Assembly (NCBI GenBank): GCA_015143295.1
Contig: CM026565.1
Span: forward strand, 28,714,052-28,778,051
DNA length: 64,000 bases
Direction of reading: 5' to 3'
From: Tetracentron sinense
Taxonomy: Eukaryota > Streptophyta > Magnoliopsida > Trochodendrales > Trochodendraceae
The first letter of the stretch is position 1. Each line of letters starts with the position of its first letter. Below the pieces are notes generated by a model, which worked only from the letters and a program-made list of their open reading frames with translations, ran no database searches and was not told the DNA's origin. This document shows positions 48,633 through 60,435 of this stretch, in pieces. The position numbers were made by a program, and so were the translations under genes.

Positions 48633-51600
48633 CTGCAAGATGCAAACCAACAGTAAGCCAATTATGCTTTGAATATTGTGAAATATCATAGAAAAGGTAA
48701 AAATTTCATCTCACATTCTCACTCAGCTCTAATTTCTGATTTTGCAGGTTATGCTAAATTAGATTGAACCAAAATGTGCTAAACTGGATGATGATATGCA
48801 TTATTCTTAGAAAACAAAGTCACGCTCAGTACATGGCATAACTGTATAAATAGCACATAAAGGTAGATCCTGCCTAAACCTTGTATGTTAAAAACTTGTC
48901 GGAGGATTGGAGCTTGTCTGTATGATGTGGGTTGATCGAAAGGTTGAATTTTGAATGGAGAAAAGGAAAATGATGACTTCAGAAGTGCAATCTTGTGTCA
49001 CTTCACATTAGACGTTATTCGCCCCACTACAAGGCTGCAATTGGGTACCTCAGGATACTTGTGAAGTCTGTTTCTGGTTGTCGAACTACAATGTGCTGTA
49101 CTGGAACTCGGCCCCGAATACCCAATAACAAGCTTGATGAAAACCACCAGCAATGATTTGCCTCAGCATTAACAAATCATAGGAAATAAATCTTTTTTTT
49201 GATTGGTAACAGAGATATGTATATATAATCAAGAAAGAGAAGTACAACTGTACAAGGGGGGACTAGAGGTCACAAGATAGTGAACCTTAGCCCAAAGGCT
49301 ACCTAAAGAGGAGAGCAAGAGAGTAGAAATAGAGAAAACGGAAAGTAGAAGACATAATTACAGAAGATTATGTAACCATGCTAAATCAAAATTTTCCTAA
49401 ATGGAACACCAATGTTTCAAAAGGTGTCCAGCCCTTGCACAGGTGCTTCCGTAAGATGATGTGGAGTCCTCAAACACCCTAGAATTCCATTTTTTTCCAT
49501 AGAGACCAAGCCACTGAGGCAAGAAGCATTGGACCCCCATCAAACCCCTCTTCCTCCAAAATCATCGGGAGCTTACAAGATAAGAAGTCCCGAAAGGAGA
49601 GAGGAAAGACCTAGCTGATACCCAAGAGGGATAGGAAATAGTCGAAACCTGTTGGGCGAAAAGACAATGCAATAGGAGATGATCAACTGTCAACTCAGCT
49701 TCTAGACACAGGAAACAAATATTGGCCATCTGCTACCGTCTATAGCTCTACTCATAAGGTGATTGCAAGTTAGTATCTTGTCCAGAGCTGCAGTCCAAAG
49801 GAAGAAGATACCTTAGGAGGTAGACCCGTCTTCCATACCAAACGATAAGGGAAAGGGTGGCCGGTGTTAGGAAGAAAAGCCTAGTAGATGGATTTCATGG
49901 AGAATTGACTTTTGTTATCTCTAGATCACAGACGGACGTCCCTAAGGTTGGGGAGAGTGGGGACTTTATGGATTCTAGTAAGGAGATTTTGGAAGTTATC
50001 TAGCTCCCAATCATTAAGGTTGCGCCTCAGGTGAGGGCACCAGACTCTATTGGACGGGAGATAGTCGATGCAGGATTCTAACTGAGGCAGATCTATCTGG
50101 CACTAAGAGCCAAATCGAGCTGAAATCTCCACTTAGGGTGGTGGGACCACACCATTTGTCTCTCCCAAATTGAACCTCATTGCCTCTTCCTACTCGAAAG
50201 CTGATGTTGTCCGAGAAAAACTCTCAACCTTTCATAATGCATTTCCACAAGCCGGTACCATCTGGGCCATTTACTACAAGGGGTTCCCAATTGGAATGTG
50301 GCCCGTACTTAGACGTGAGGACACGCCTCCAAAGGCTTTCACGTTCGGAGCCAAATCTCCAAAGCCATTTCCCCAGAAGGGCCTTGTTGACCAATGAAAG
50401 AGTGGATGCTCAAGCCATCTATTTCAATTAGGAGGCAGACTGTTTTCCAATCTATGAGATAGTATTTACGGATTGCCACTTTCTCTTTCCAAATACAAAT
50501 TCTTTTGAAGGGTTTCCAGGTTTGCTATCGACACAAGAATGGAAAAGAGGGAGAGGAAGTATGATGGGAGGTTGTTCATAATGCGTGAGCCGACCCCCTT
50601 TGGACTTTAGAGAGATATAAAGATTTTCAACCCTCCAGACGCTTATTAACTCTGTCGATGACCGGGGCCCAAAACGATTTGGACTTGAAAGGGGCTTCTA
50701 GTGGGAGGCCTAGTTATTTGGCTGGGAGGGTACCAAGTTTACAACCTAGGATGGAAGCCATCATTGGGAGTTAGGGCACTTCGCCCACTCCAAAGAGTTC
50801 ACTTTTAAAGAGGTTGATTTTGAGACATGATACCGCTTCGAAGCATTTGAATAGGCATCCTAAGTGGAGGAGGAGGAGTTGGCTGCAGGAAGCGTTGCAG
50901 AAGATTAGTGTATCGTCCGCGAATTGTAAATGAGATACAATAGAGTTAGGTCACCCCTCCCAAGGGAAAATCCGGGGAAGACTAATTTTGCCGCTCTTGA
51001 GATCATTTTGCAGAGGGCCTCAGTTAATATGATGAAAAGGAAAGGCGATAAGGAATCGCCTTGTCTCAGGCCTCTAGAGCTATTGAAGAATCTAGCGGGG
51101 GATCCATTCACAAGGACGGAGAAAGAGACTGAAGCATAGCATGCTTTCATCAATTGTCGCCATCGGATTCCAAACCTCATTCTATGCATTAAGTAATCTA
51201 GAAAGTCCCAATTGACATGATCAAACGCTTTTTCTAGATTGGCTTTGCATATTACCCTTGGAAAATTTGAGCGGATCCTCTCATCTACACACTCATTTGC
51301 AAAGTAAAAAAACAACTCTGTAGATAAAAGAAGAGCATGTTTGCTCATTTTTTGACAACTTTTCTATAAATTCCTGAGTTTGATTTGTATGAAGTTCATG
51401 TGAACTGGAATTGAGTAAAACCTGACCCTTTTGATCTCTATTTTTACATATCATTGTGACCCTTGGAAAGGGTGTGGTGTCTGAACTAAATAATCATGGC
51501 TCTTGATCCACGGTTGCAACCGTTCGTTCAAGTTGGTTTACTCGTGAATGGGTGTATTCCTGTTCCAAACAGTCACCTATCTGAACAACCCTAGTGACTG

Positions 51601-54600
51601 TTGCATGCAACAGTCACATAACCCTTTGACTGGCAAGTGGTGACCCCACGAAGTGGCACACCACGTAACCAACCATAGCCAACCTGATGTTGCCACCCTT
51701 GCACGCCACGAGAGTGTTCCATATCACATGTTAGACCGCACAGACAGCTGCCACATCAGCAACATTTATTTAACTCACCTGCACCCTGGATCCAACCCTA
51801 TTGCTCTAATCATGGTCCACTCATCTGAACCATTCAAACAATCAAAGGCTCCTCAAGTGCCCTTGCACGCGGGTGATGTGCAACTTGGTGTGAACTGTGA
51901 ACACATAACCACTAGAGTGTATTCTCTCCCTTTGTAGTTTATACACACAACCAAAGTTACATAAAACTCAAACATTTATAAGCTCGGGAAAGTTTTGCTC
52001 CCTTCCAATGTGGGACTAAACATTGACAGAGTTTTATCAACACTAGTGGTGGTTTTAATAGAAAAGTAATACCCCATATAAACTCTAAAATATTTACGTT
52101 AATTACTTTTGCTCAGACTCACGACTTCTTTACAATATCTAGGGTCCATTGCACTGGTTACAAGGTGGGGTCATAGAGGAAAAAAATTACAATTGATTGT
52201 AACTGGATATAGAGGGTCAAGCATGCTGATGCATACCAACGTAGTGGAGTGTTAGTTACGTAGGGAGTAGGTTTAGTTATTAGTTGTTGACAAATAGGAA
52301 AGTCTAATAGAAAAATTGTAGGAGACGTGGGTGGTTTGTAACTGGTAGTGACCTTTATAAAAGGCTTGTAATAGATTATTTTTAGGAAGAATGAATGAGA
52401 TTTAAAAGAGAGTTTCTTTCGTTTGAGAGAACGATGAGGTGTTGATCTCTTGAATGCGAACAAAATGTCAGATCTCTCTTTGATAAGATCAACTTCTTCC
52501 CCTTTCATTTAATTTTCCTGTTTTTTATTTGGTAACTAAAAAAGGTACGTAACAAATATATCAGAGCAACATTCCTATCGTCCATCCTGTTGGTTTATGA
52601 TGCATACCAAAAGCAAAAAGAAGAGATCATTTTAACCTTGAGGAGAAGGTCAATCCAAGGGGGGGTAGATTGATGCGTACCAGCGTGATGGAGTGTTGAT
52701 ACATAGCAATTGGGTTTAGTTATTAATTATTGAGAGATATGAGAGTCTAATAGAAAAAATTGTAGGAGGCGGGTGGTTTGCAACTGATACTGACCTTTAT
52801 AAAAGGCTTGTAATAGATTATTTTTAGAAAGAATAATGAAAATTACAAGAATTTTTCTCTTTTGAGAGAACCAGGAGGTGTTCATCTCTCTCGAATAAGA
52901 TCAAAAAGTCAAACCTTCCTTTGATGAGATCAACTTCTTCCCCTTTCATTTAATTTTCCTTTTTTATTTGGTAACTGAAAAAGGAACGTAACACATGCTG
53001 ATATACAGTCATTCACATTACAAAGCAAGAATAGTGAAAGAATACCATCAAGAAATTGTCTTATTACAATGGCATGTTTAGAGGGATTTAAGAGAATAGG
53101 TCAATTGTCTCAACCACAAAGATATGGGATGGAATGGCCAATTGTATTACGAAAAGAGGTTTTGGAGGAATCTAAATGGAAAAATCTATCGCACAAAGGA
53201 ACTTACAGGTGAAATGATGAGGTTCAAAATGTCGTTAAAGAAAAGAAGTCTGCCTAAATATAAAACACATAATGATCTATACAATAAGTTGGGTGCAAAG
53301 GGTGAGAAAAATGTCTATAGTCTTGCAAGAAATAGAGAGATCACATTAAATGCATTAAAAGTAACAAACTCAGAGTCTTGGTGGATGATGAAGAGATTAA
53401 GGAAACATAGAAAGGAAATTCTCAAAAGTCGCTATAGTCTTAGATTAGGTGGAGATGCCAACTCTGTTAAGACTCAAGAACATTATTATTTTCGCAAAAT
53501 TAGTGTACCGAGGTGACCGAACCTCTAGCTAGTACGAACATTGGAAATGTGTTGGGACCAAATGATATTCCAAATTAAGTGTAAAAATTTATACAAGAAA
53601 AAAAAATGTTAAGGACAAGAAAATGTTGGCACATGGAGAAGTATTATGGTACCTATATACAAAAGCAAAGGAGATGTCTACAGTTGCATACTTGCATCAA
53701 TTATCAAACTTATAAGTCATACTAAGAAATTATGGGAAAGAACGATGGAATAAAGGTTTAGACAAGTAACTAAGGTTTCAAAAAATAAATTTAGACTCGT
53801 GTTGGGGAAGTCTACAATTGAGTTTATCATTACCTAGACAAAATGGATCAGACAAAACGATAGATGGACAGTTACTTGAATATACGACCAAATTTTGAGC
53901 ATTTTAAAGAGAATGAGACATCCAAAACCCGGTGTAAAATATCCCCGTCAATCGGGGTTTATTATTTTATGAGGAGGGACATCCCTTCCAACCTAAATAA
54001 ATCTAAGTCGTTAATTACACTCTTTTAGGAGAGCAACTTCTGATTAAGGAGAAGAGCAAGAAAGCAAATTAATTAAATGTTTGTGTTTCATTAGAAAGAT
54101 GCCCGTAAGACTTACATGGGTGCTTTATGAGAGGACTTGTACTGTTCCCGAAAAGGGGTCACCCCCCACTTTTTCACTTGGCTTGTGTGTAGACTAGGTG
54201 TACCAAATTTGATACACCCACAACAAATTGGTTAGGGTGTGATGAGAGTGTACCAAAATTGGTACACCTCTACCATATGATTATAATGTAAAGTAGGTCT
54301 ACGAGGGTGATAGGTGCATCTATGAGTGGAATTGGGGTAAAGAATGAATTGATACACATACACCCTATCAATTTGGTGTGAAGTAGACAACGCGGGCACA
54401 CCTTTTTTATTAGGGTGTAGAGCGGGCATATCGGGGCTGGTGCACCCTATCCATTTGAATAAGGTGCAAAGCGGGCACACTCAGGTTAGTGCAATCTTAC
54501 TCTCGAGTTGTTACGCAATTTTGCTGCTTACACTTAAACCAAAAGGATGGCTGGCACAACCACATTTTGCAAACTAGGATCCTGATTTAGACCCGGTTAA

Positions 54601-56503
54601 TTAATCATGTTGACTCAGGACTTGGACAGATTTAGTATTGGGGTTCTTGTAAATATATTTTATTTTACATTCTAGAAAATATATTAAATAATTGGGAGCA
54701 AATTTAAATATTGAAGTTTGAATCAATTGAGTCAACCTGGTCAACTCAAGCGTCTTTTGGTCAACTGAGGCAAGTTACTTTGGTCTTGGCCAAAATCAGG
54801 ATGATCTGAGTCTGCTATGACCAAGGCCTGGTTGTGTCATTCGGTCAACTCGAATCTGCCGAGTCCAGAGTCAACCATCTGGTTTCCATGGCACAATTAA
54901 CATGCAGGCCCATGACTGGTAGATATGGAAATTTAGTAAGCCATCTTAAACAGTGCATATACCATATAACAATAGCCTTTATAAACACCAAGAATTGAAA
55001 TAGGATACCTATTTCATCATCTATAACATCACGTATCTTTGAGTGCAAATGTAATACATGAAAAATCAACAGGATCAACTCATGTATTTCCTGGATTTTC
55101 ATCAGTCCCCCCAGAAGGCATGTTGGCAAGCTTATCAAAAATTGTTGAACAGAAAGAAGTGTTCCAGATTTATTTTCCTATCTTAAAAATTTTGGTTTTT
55201 ATTTTTCCTTTTTTTGGGGGGGAGGGGGAGGGGGGGTTAGACACGCGACCTAAGGCTTAATTTTACAGTTTCTGGATTAGCATGGTTGATATTTGCTACA
55301 CTTAAACTCCAAAGTTCCTCGGGAACAGAAATAGAGAACGGGAATAGTTGCATCAGGGTGCAAAGATTAAAAAAACAATTTGTCCTCACTGCCTGTGGGT
55401 ACTAGTTGCACACCTACGGGGTTGCAACCAAATACAAGGGACCCTATCTACGGGGCTTCAGTCTGGAGCTCAACCAAAATCAGATGATGCTGAGTTGCTG
55501 AAATCTGATCCTTTGATGGTCATTAAAATAAAATAACAGGTGAACGGTCCCTGGATAAGTTTGTAGATCAGATATGACAATCAGCCAGATTTAGCTTGAA
55601 GAACCTACTCTAACGGTGAGTCTCAACCATTGCTCCTCCCCCCTTGCACATACCCAAACAAATGCACAGGCAGGTAGAAAAGATCATTCATATCTTCTAC
55701 CAATGCAAGTACTCAGTTATATAAGTCTGTGTAAAACAACTTATAGAAATGGATCAAATTGTTTTGGGTTCAGTGCACATACGTGAGTTTGACATTTCTC
55801 CACCATACAGTGTTCTTGAAACGGCGAGCTTGCTTTCTGAAGCGAAACGTATTTCCTTGCATATTAGCAGTTTTATCAACCAGCAACTCCAGGCGGTCGC
55901 CTCTCTCTAAAACTTTATCAATATTCTCTATCATGACGTTACGAACCTATCAAATCATACAACCATGAGATCATCACATATTCAACAATTACTAGTCTAA
56001 ACTGATAATCAAGGAGAAGAGATCAACTATGTCACAGTATAGTCGAATGAAAGGTAATAATTGAGCGCAAAATTGAGCTTTGACATTCTACTACATATTA
56101 TATTGACATTAAAGGAAAAATAAGAAATCATTTATAAATCAATGAGCCTAATGGATTAAAAATTGAATCCATAACTCCAGCATAGATCTCATTATGGATA
56201 AACAGCATTTCCATATAACTTCCATCCATGGTCAACTACTCAACATGAGCATCACAAGGATATGCATTGGAACAATTAAATAACACTGGAAGCCAAAAGG
56301 AAGCAAAACTACCTGACTCATTTCACCTTTCAATCGATTTATCCTATCTGCATTTGGGTCATTTGAGTAATACTCCATTTGTTGGCTCAAGACCCTTGAA
56401 AATTCATCATTCATGGCATAAGCAAGAGCTGAATGAACAGCGCGACCATAAGCCTTCACAAATCTTTGATGAATATCTTCAAGAAATGCAAAAGGAATTC
56501 TTC
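48542..56503 (-). CDS. VAMP71-type longin R-SNARE (three 3' exons; 5' end outside or not found)
   Basis: Exons seen: 56503-56313, 55946-55783 and 48632-48542, joined by GT-AG introns in frame. They encode about 147 residues of a protein usually near 220. The first gives the longin C-terminus (IPFAFLEDIHQRFVKAYGR) and the start of the SNARE region. The second gives the R-SNARE motif (NVMIENIDKVLERGDRLELL), with the zero-layer Arg in LERGD, and the basic juxtamembrane QARRF...WWRNVK. The third gives a hydrophobic anchor ending CHGPTLPSCRK. VAMP71 proteins of plants act as R-SNAREs in fusion at the tonoplast and late endosome. The exon for residues 1-72 would lie upstream, probably beyond 64000. 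No frame break in the visible part. Confidence 0.9.
49193..51350 (-). mobile_element. 5'-truncated L1 LINE in the VAMP71-type intron
   Basis: The 3' end is the T-run and GATTGGTAA at 49193-49210. On the minus strand, RT lies at 51348-50600. KANLEKAFDHVNWDFLDYLM is followed by LRQGDSLSPFLF, and a catalytic FADD motif (SHLQFADDTLIFC) falls near 50930-50890 after one frame break. zf-RVT remnants lie at about 49640-49740. The element is in sense with the host gene. Confidence 0.82.
51351..52221. other. VAMP71-type intron sequence, nothing assigned
   Basis: An open stretch at 51653-51937 (+) has no recognisable domain and is treated as chance. No repeat boundaries were seen. Confidence 0.4.
52227..52554 (+). 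repeat. TRIM 5' LTR
   Basis: TGATGCATACCAACG...ACGTAACA, 328 bp. A TTATAAAAGG-like promoter box (CTTTATAAAAGGC) lies at about 52352-52364. Confidence 0.92.
52671..52993 (+). repeat. TRIM 3' LTR
   Basis: TGATGCGTACCAGCG...ACGTAACA, 323 bp, roughly 85 per cent like 52227-52554 by eye. Confidence 0.92.
53124..53900 (+). mobile_element. RTE-clade LINE fragment
   Basis: 53124-53516 is open for 130 residues and contains KYKTHNDLYNKLGAKGEKNV and YSLARNRE, the linker typical of plant RTE-type ORFs. After frame breaks, about 53640-53800 carries RT start pieces (VPIYKSKGDV-like, LISHTKKLWERTME-like). The catalytic core is missing. Family assignment is from memory of RTE linker sequences. Confidence 0.65.
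53901..54840. repeat. VAMP71-type intron, degenerate short repeats
   Basis: Palindromic GTGTACCAAA...GGTACAC-type segments occur at about 54197-54221 and 54248-54269. GCGGGCA motifs recur near 54393, 54422 and 54473. Further on, GTCAACTC-like words repeat (54730-54860). No element ends were identified. Confidence 0.45.
55216..55236 (+). repeat. G-rich run with G-quadruplex potential
   Basis: Three long G runs (7, 5 and 7) separated by single A bases. The host transcript carries the complementary C-rich sequence. Confidence 0.85.
55783..55946 (-). CDS. VAMP71-type exon: R-SNARE motif
   Basis: 164 bp. Acceptor TTTGATAG; donor GTATGT after AAACTCAC. If the donor is not used, the frame stops after four residues (T-Y-V-H), before any membrane anchor. 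Confidence 0.92.
56313..56503 (-). CDS. VAMP71-type exon: longin C-terminus and SNARE start
   Basis: 191 bp. It begins in phase after TTTGTGCAG and ends GAGATGAGTCAG before GTAGTT. Confidence 0.92.
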
Positions 56504-57149
56504 CTGCACAAAATATTCATTAACATAATGAGTTATGCATTACATGTCATCATCTGGAAGGAGCAGCAAGACTACTACTAAGCTTCTAGAGTCAATAGAG
56601 GAAAGTTACAAAACAATATTAGACACAGCAGTGAATTAATACGACTCCAATATGTAATAACATTACTTGCTCCAACTATATAAATGAACCCCAGCATCAT
56701 GAATTCAAAATTATACTCCAACTCTTAACGTCATGAATATGCGAGAGTTCGTGCAGAAGCTCATGGCCTGCAGGTTGGAGGGAAAGTGGCAAGTCTAAAT
56801 AAAAGAAATATTTTATTTTGCTTATATGAAACCGATGATACATCCAAGTGACAAATTGATATATGAGAAAACCTACAATATCCACCAATAGCAGATAAAG
56901 TCTACAACTGATGTGCACATTTCAACAACTCCTTGAGCAAAAGAAAGTGTTTCTTAGACATGGAAACATAGGGGCCATTTGGCATTGTGCCTGAGGAACG
57001 TTTTTTCAATCCCGAGGAACAAAAACAATCAAAATGCATTTGGCAGCATGTTCTCAGTTTTCACAGAACAATTCCAAGAAATGTTACTTTGGGCACAATT
57101 TTTTTGGAACAAAATAAAGTTATATCTCATAATTAAATCTGGGAAATAA

Positions 57150-57331
57150 AGTTATTTTTGGAACAAAATAAAGTTATTTCTCACAATTTTTCTGTATAGC
57201 TGGTCAAGTATCTTAGCTTGACTTTTTCTGGTTTTCTTTGGGCGATGTTTCTTGCGTCGTTTGTATATTCTTTTCTCTTTAATAAAACATTCTTGTTATC
57301 TATCCAAAAAAAAAAAAAATCTGGGAAATAC
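57150..57331 (+). mobile_element. Short poly(A) retroposon upstream of the visible VAMP71-type exons
   Basis: Sequence ending TTATCTATCC plus thirteen A residues (to about 57318) is followed by AATCTGGGAAATA, which also occurs at about 57137-57149. This suggests a target duplication around a 5'-truncated LINE copy of about 170 bp. A nearby duplication of TTGGAACAAAATAAAGTTAT (about 57100 and 57155) complicates the left edge. Confidence 0.5.
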
Positions 57332-57340
57332 TTTAAAAGG

Positions 57341-57510
57341 ACTTGTTGCATTGTGTGTCTCCTCATTTGAGAAACTTGCAAAGGAGGAAACCTTTCAGTC
57401 GTCTTCTCCAGCAAGCACGGAAGGTACTTGTTGCATTGTGTCTCCTCATTTGAAAAACTTGCAAAGGAGGAAACCTTGCAGTCGTCTTCTCCAGCAAGCA
57501 TGAAAGGTAC
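57341..57510. repeat. 85-bp tandem duplication
   Basis: ACTTGTTGCATTGTG begins at 57341 and 57426. The units share the rest of their sequence with about five differences. Confidence 0.92.
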
Positions 57511-59487
57511 TCTCTCCTCTTCTTCACCTTAGATTCCGTGAGCCATGGTGATCATCAAGGCTAGGATTTCTGTGCTAGCCTTGTTGAAACAGTCATTGAC
57601 AATGTCCATTAATTCATCAGCATTAGATGACAACCATCGTCAAGGTTACAAGCTTCAGACCAGACATATAAGCTGCCCAAGTGGTCGGCTGGACATAAGA
57701 GTTCCATATCTTCAAACCTTCCTCATTTCTGACAGGAAAAAATTAATTCACTATGTTCGATGGCTATTTGGAAATGTGCAGAAGTTGGCAAGGGACCCTC
57801 AAACCAAAAGATCACGAGTCTAACAAGAATGGGTAGTTCACATAGAGTATAAAGCCCCTTTTCTCATTGCAAAAACAGCAAAAGTCCATCAAGTAGACAT
57901 CTACATCCTTCATCTATCTTTCATGGCAACTAAATGTTCACAAAATATACAATGTCGAGAAATTTCTGCTAGATATGAGGTATATGAGGTAGAGGTGGTT
58001 CTCGACTAGATTACAACAAAATGGTACATGATTGGAATCTTAATATCGGTGGATGGCAAGCATCTCATTTTCTTTATGGAACCGTTTCAGGATGTGATTT
58101 AGGTTTATAACCGTGGAGAGGACTGGTGGTGTGGAGGAAGTAGACGAATAGCATATCTTAATCAGATTAGAATTCCTTGAGGGTCTGATTAGTATATGAA
58201 ACTTAACTGCAATTGCCTCATTCATTAACCTTGCTATTTCATGAATGGGAAGTCTCGAGAATCCGAACCTAGAGGACCAGTTACTGTTACATTCAAGAAG
58301 TTAATACCCAACCTTAGAAATATTTGTCGTACGTGATCTTAATAATGTCAAAACATAAGTCTTGTGGCACCAGCATCTAAAAACCCATTTCTTTTCGGCA
58401 ATATCAATGCTTCATTCCTTCACCAAACTTGTGTACATTTTTTTTCTGAGAACTATTATCAATCTGCTACTGTGAAATATTTAGCTTCTCATAGTTAACT
58501 CTATCTGACATCAGTCCATCACCACACATTCCATAAGTAAAAGACAGAATCACAAAAACCTCTGCATACAAGATGCCAAACATGGTGTTTGGATGCTGCG
58601 TTTTAAATGCAATTTGATGTGTTTAAAGCCATAGTGCAAATTGAAGCAACAGAAGTGCTGTTTGGCAGTGCATTTTGGAAATATGTGATAAACTCAAAAT
58701 GCAAAATAATGCTTAAGAAACATCCATTAAAACCTATGCTTAGTCCATTGTGAACACCATCCATGAGTTTCATACCCTAGTTGGGCCTAAATACATTCTC
58801 TGACATAACCAAACAATTTTCTCAGAAAGAACACACTATAAATTTACATGTTTTCTGTTAACACATTTTATTAGAATAATATGTCAAAGAAGAACGTGCA
58901 TCTAAATACCCTTTCACATGAAACCCACAGCCCAACCCCAACACAACCCCAATTAAATATACTATTATAGTAATAACTATTAAACTTCTTACTCAGTAAT
59001 AATAGACACTTAGATCTCTCATAGAGCTTAACCTCAACATAGATCTACCAACTTCCAAGCAATGATTTGTCTCAAATATTTACTGCCAATATAGGAATAT
59101 ATACCCTCTTCTTTTCCGAATTAGCCTAATCTTTCAGTGAAGTTTAGAAGAGCATATGAAAGGATAATGTTCCAATCCTGTACCCGACTTGAAGAGATGA
59201 TCAATACAAAGATGCCTTTGACCAATCTACTCACTATTTCAATAGAACGCAAGATAGATACCTCTATCAGAAAGAAGTTGCCAGAACATCCTAATGATCT
59301 TAGTATGGAAGAGAGACTTTGGCTAAAGCCCTCTGAATAAGCCAGTACAAGTGGATGATTGTGTTCTTGGTGTAAACGGAATAGATGATCTGCAGATTTG
59401 CTGATATTAAGCAGCAAACATGGATTAGTGTTGCAAATGTTGCAAACCAATCATCTTTAACCAACACACAACCTCTAAACAAAGGAA
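57511..59487. other. Upstream VAMP71-type intron region, nothing assigned
   Basis: Several short open stretches on both strands (57545-57823, 59121-59450) lack domain signatures. I looked here for the missing longin N-terminal exon and did not find it. Confidence 0.4.
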
Positions 59488-59496
59488 GCCCAATAA

Positions 59497-59713
59497 GAGT
59501 CAGTCTATGGGTACTCCCAAATATACTCCCGAATATACTCCCTAATCCTAACCGTTTATAACCAACCACTAAGGGCCAGGATTTGAGTTGGCTTATTTTG
59601 TCTTTTCTAATGCCACATCAGCTCTAATCCTAACCATTTAATAAATGAGATAAACGGTCATGATTTGGGAGTATATTTGGGAGTACACTTTGGGAGTATC
59701 CCTAGACTAATTC
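59497..59713. mobile_element. Terminal-inverted-repeat MITE
   Basis: 217 bp. The left end GAGTCAGTCTATGGGTACTC and the inverse of the right end, GAATTAGTCTAGGGATACTC, form an imperfect TIR that continues into CCCAAATATACTCCC. The flanks GCCCAATAA (59488-59496) and ACCCAATAA (59714-59722) are a likely 9-bp duplication with one mismatch (or 8 bp with an offset). Superfamily unclear: MULE- or hAT-like. Confidence 0.7.
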
Positions 59714-60041
59714 ACCCAATAAAGGATTCCACCATAAAGGAATGTTAGATTACAATGAACTAAACCATATTCTGCATGGTCACATTGAGGCCACACTTTA
59801 GACAATTCATGATGATGATAACCAAGTCCTCGTCTCTTCTTTCATTTCGGTTTATTCACTGATCTGAAACCTGATCTCAACATTTACAATCTCAGTACAG
59901 GACCTTAGGCAAGTCCTAAGAAAATGGTAATGAGAAAAAAAAAGATTCGAGGTTTCTTATATTGAGAATGATCATATCCGATTAACCTTGGTCCATGCAC
60001 TCACAATAATTCAAAACCTCACAATAATTCAAACCTCACTA

Positions 60042-60419
60042 TTTTTTTTGATTGGTAAATAATATATATATATAAGGAAAAGGGAGAACAAGTATGTGCT
60101 AAAAAAGGAAATAGGGCTAGGAAAAGTTTACAAGCGCATAAACTCAACCAAGATAAAGCCTGGACGCCCAAAAAAAAACACTACATCAGCTTAACACTTC
60201 CCTCAAGGCTTTCACGTCAAAAGATAACCCCACCCACTCCAACACCACCATACGGATCCACACACAGAGACACTCCACTGAAGGGGAGGAATCCTCAAAA
60301 ACCCTGAGATTCCTCTCCTTCCAAACCATCCATGATATCGCTCATTATGACCACTTTACAATGAAGACCCTTAAGGTAAAAGGGTAAAAAATTGAACAAT
60401 TGTTAGTGCAAAGGACCCC
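60042..60419 (-). mobile_element. LINE 3' fragment, interrupted by a second LINE
   Basis: The T-run plus GATTGGTAA at 60042-60057 is a 3' end. About 60200-60350 decodes on the minus strand to the zf-RVT C-terminal block with an ERN motif. Its right side is interrupted at 60420. Confidence 0.65.
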
Positions 60420-60435
60420 CATGAAGGGCATATAT

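Larger units (their letters stand above)
52227..52993 (+). mobile_element. TRIM: 767-bp terminal-repeat retrotransposon in miniature
   Basis: Two LTRs (328 and 323 bp) enclose only 116 bases. The target duplication CATGC is perfect (52222-52226 and 52994-52998). Right after the left LTR is AATATATCAGAGCAAC, whose TATCAGAGC core matches the tRNA-iMet primer site. Before the right LTR is CCAAGGGGGGGTAGAT, a polypurine tract. There is no coding capacity, as expected of TRIMs, which rely on proteins from other elements. Orientation is opposite to the host gene. Confidence 0.93.

Noticed and set aside
51653..51937. 94-codon plus-strand open frame
   Set aside because: No domain, no promoter or homology cue, and located in an intron rich in repeats.
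54160..54500. Possible CRISPR-like or satellite array
   Set aside because: Repeat words are irregular in length and spacing, and this is plant nuclear DNA.
57545..57823. Candidate small gene or missing VAMP71-type first exon
   Set aside because: It is on the wrong strand, has no longin features and no splice sites at a useful phase.
59121..59450. Opposing open frames that might be an exon
   Set aside because: No recognisable domain and no supporting splice structure; composition is unremarkable.
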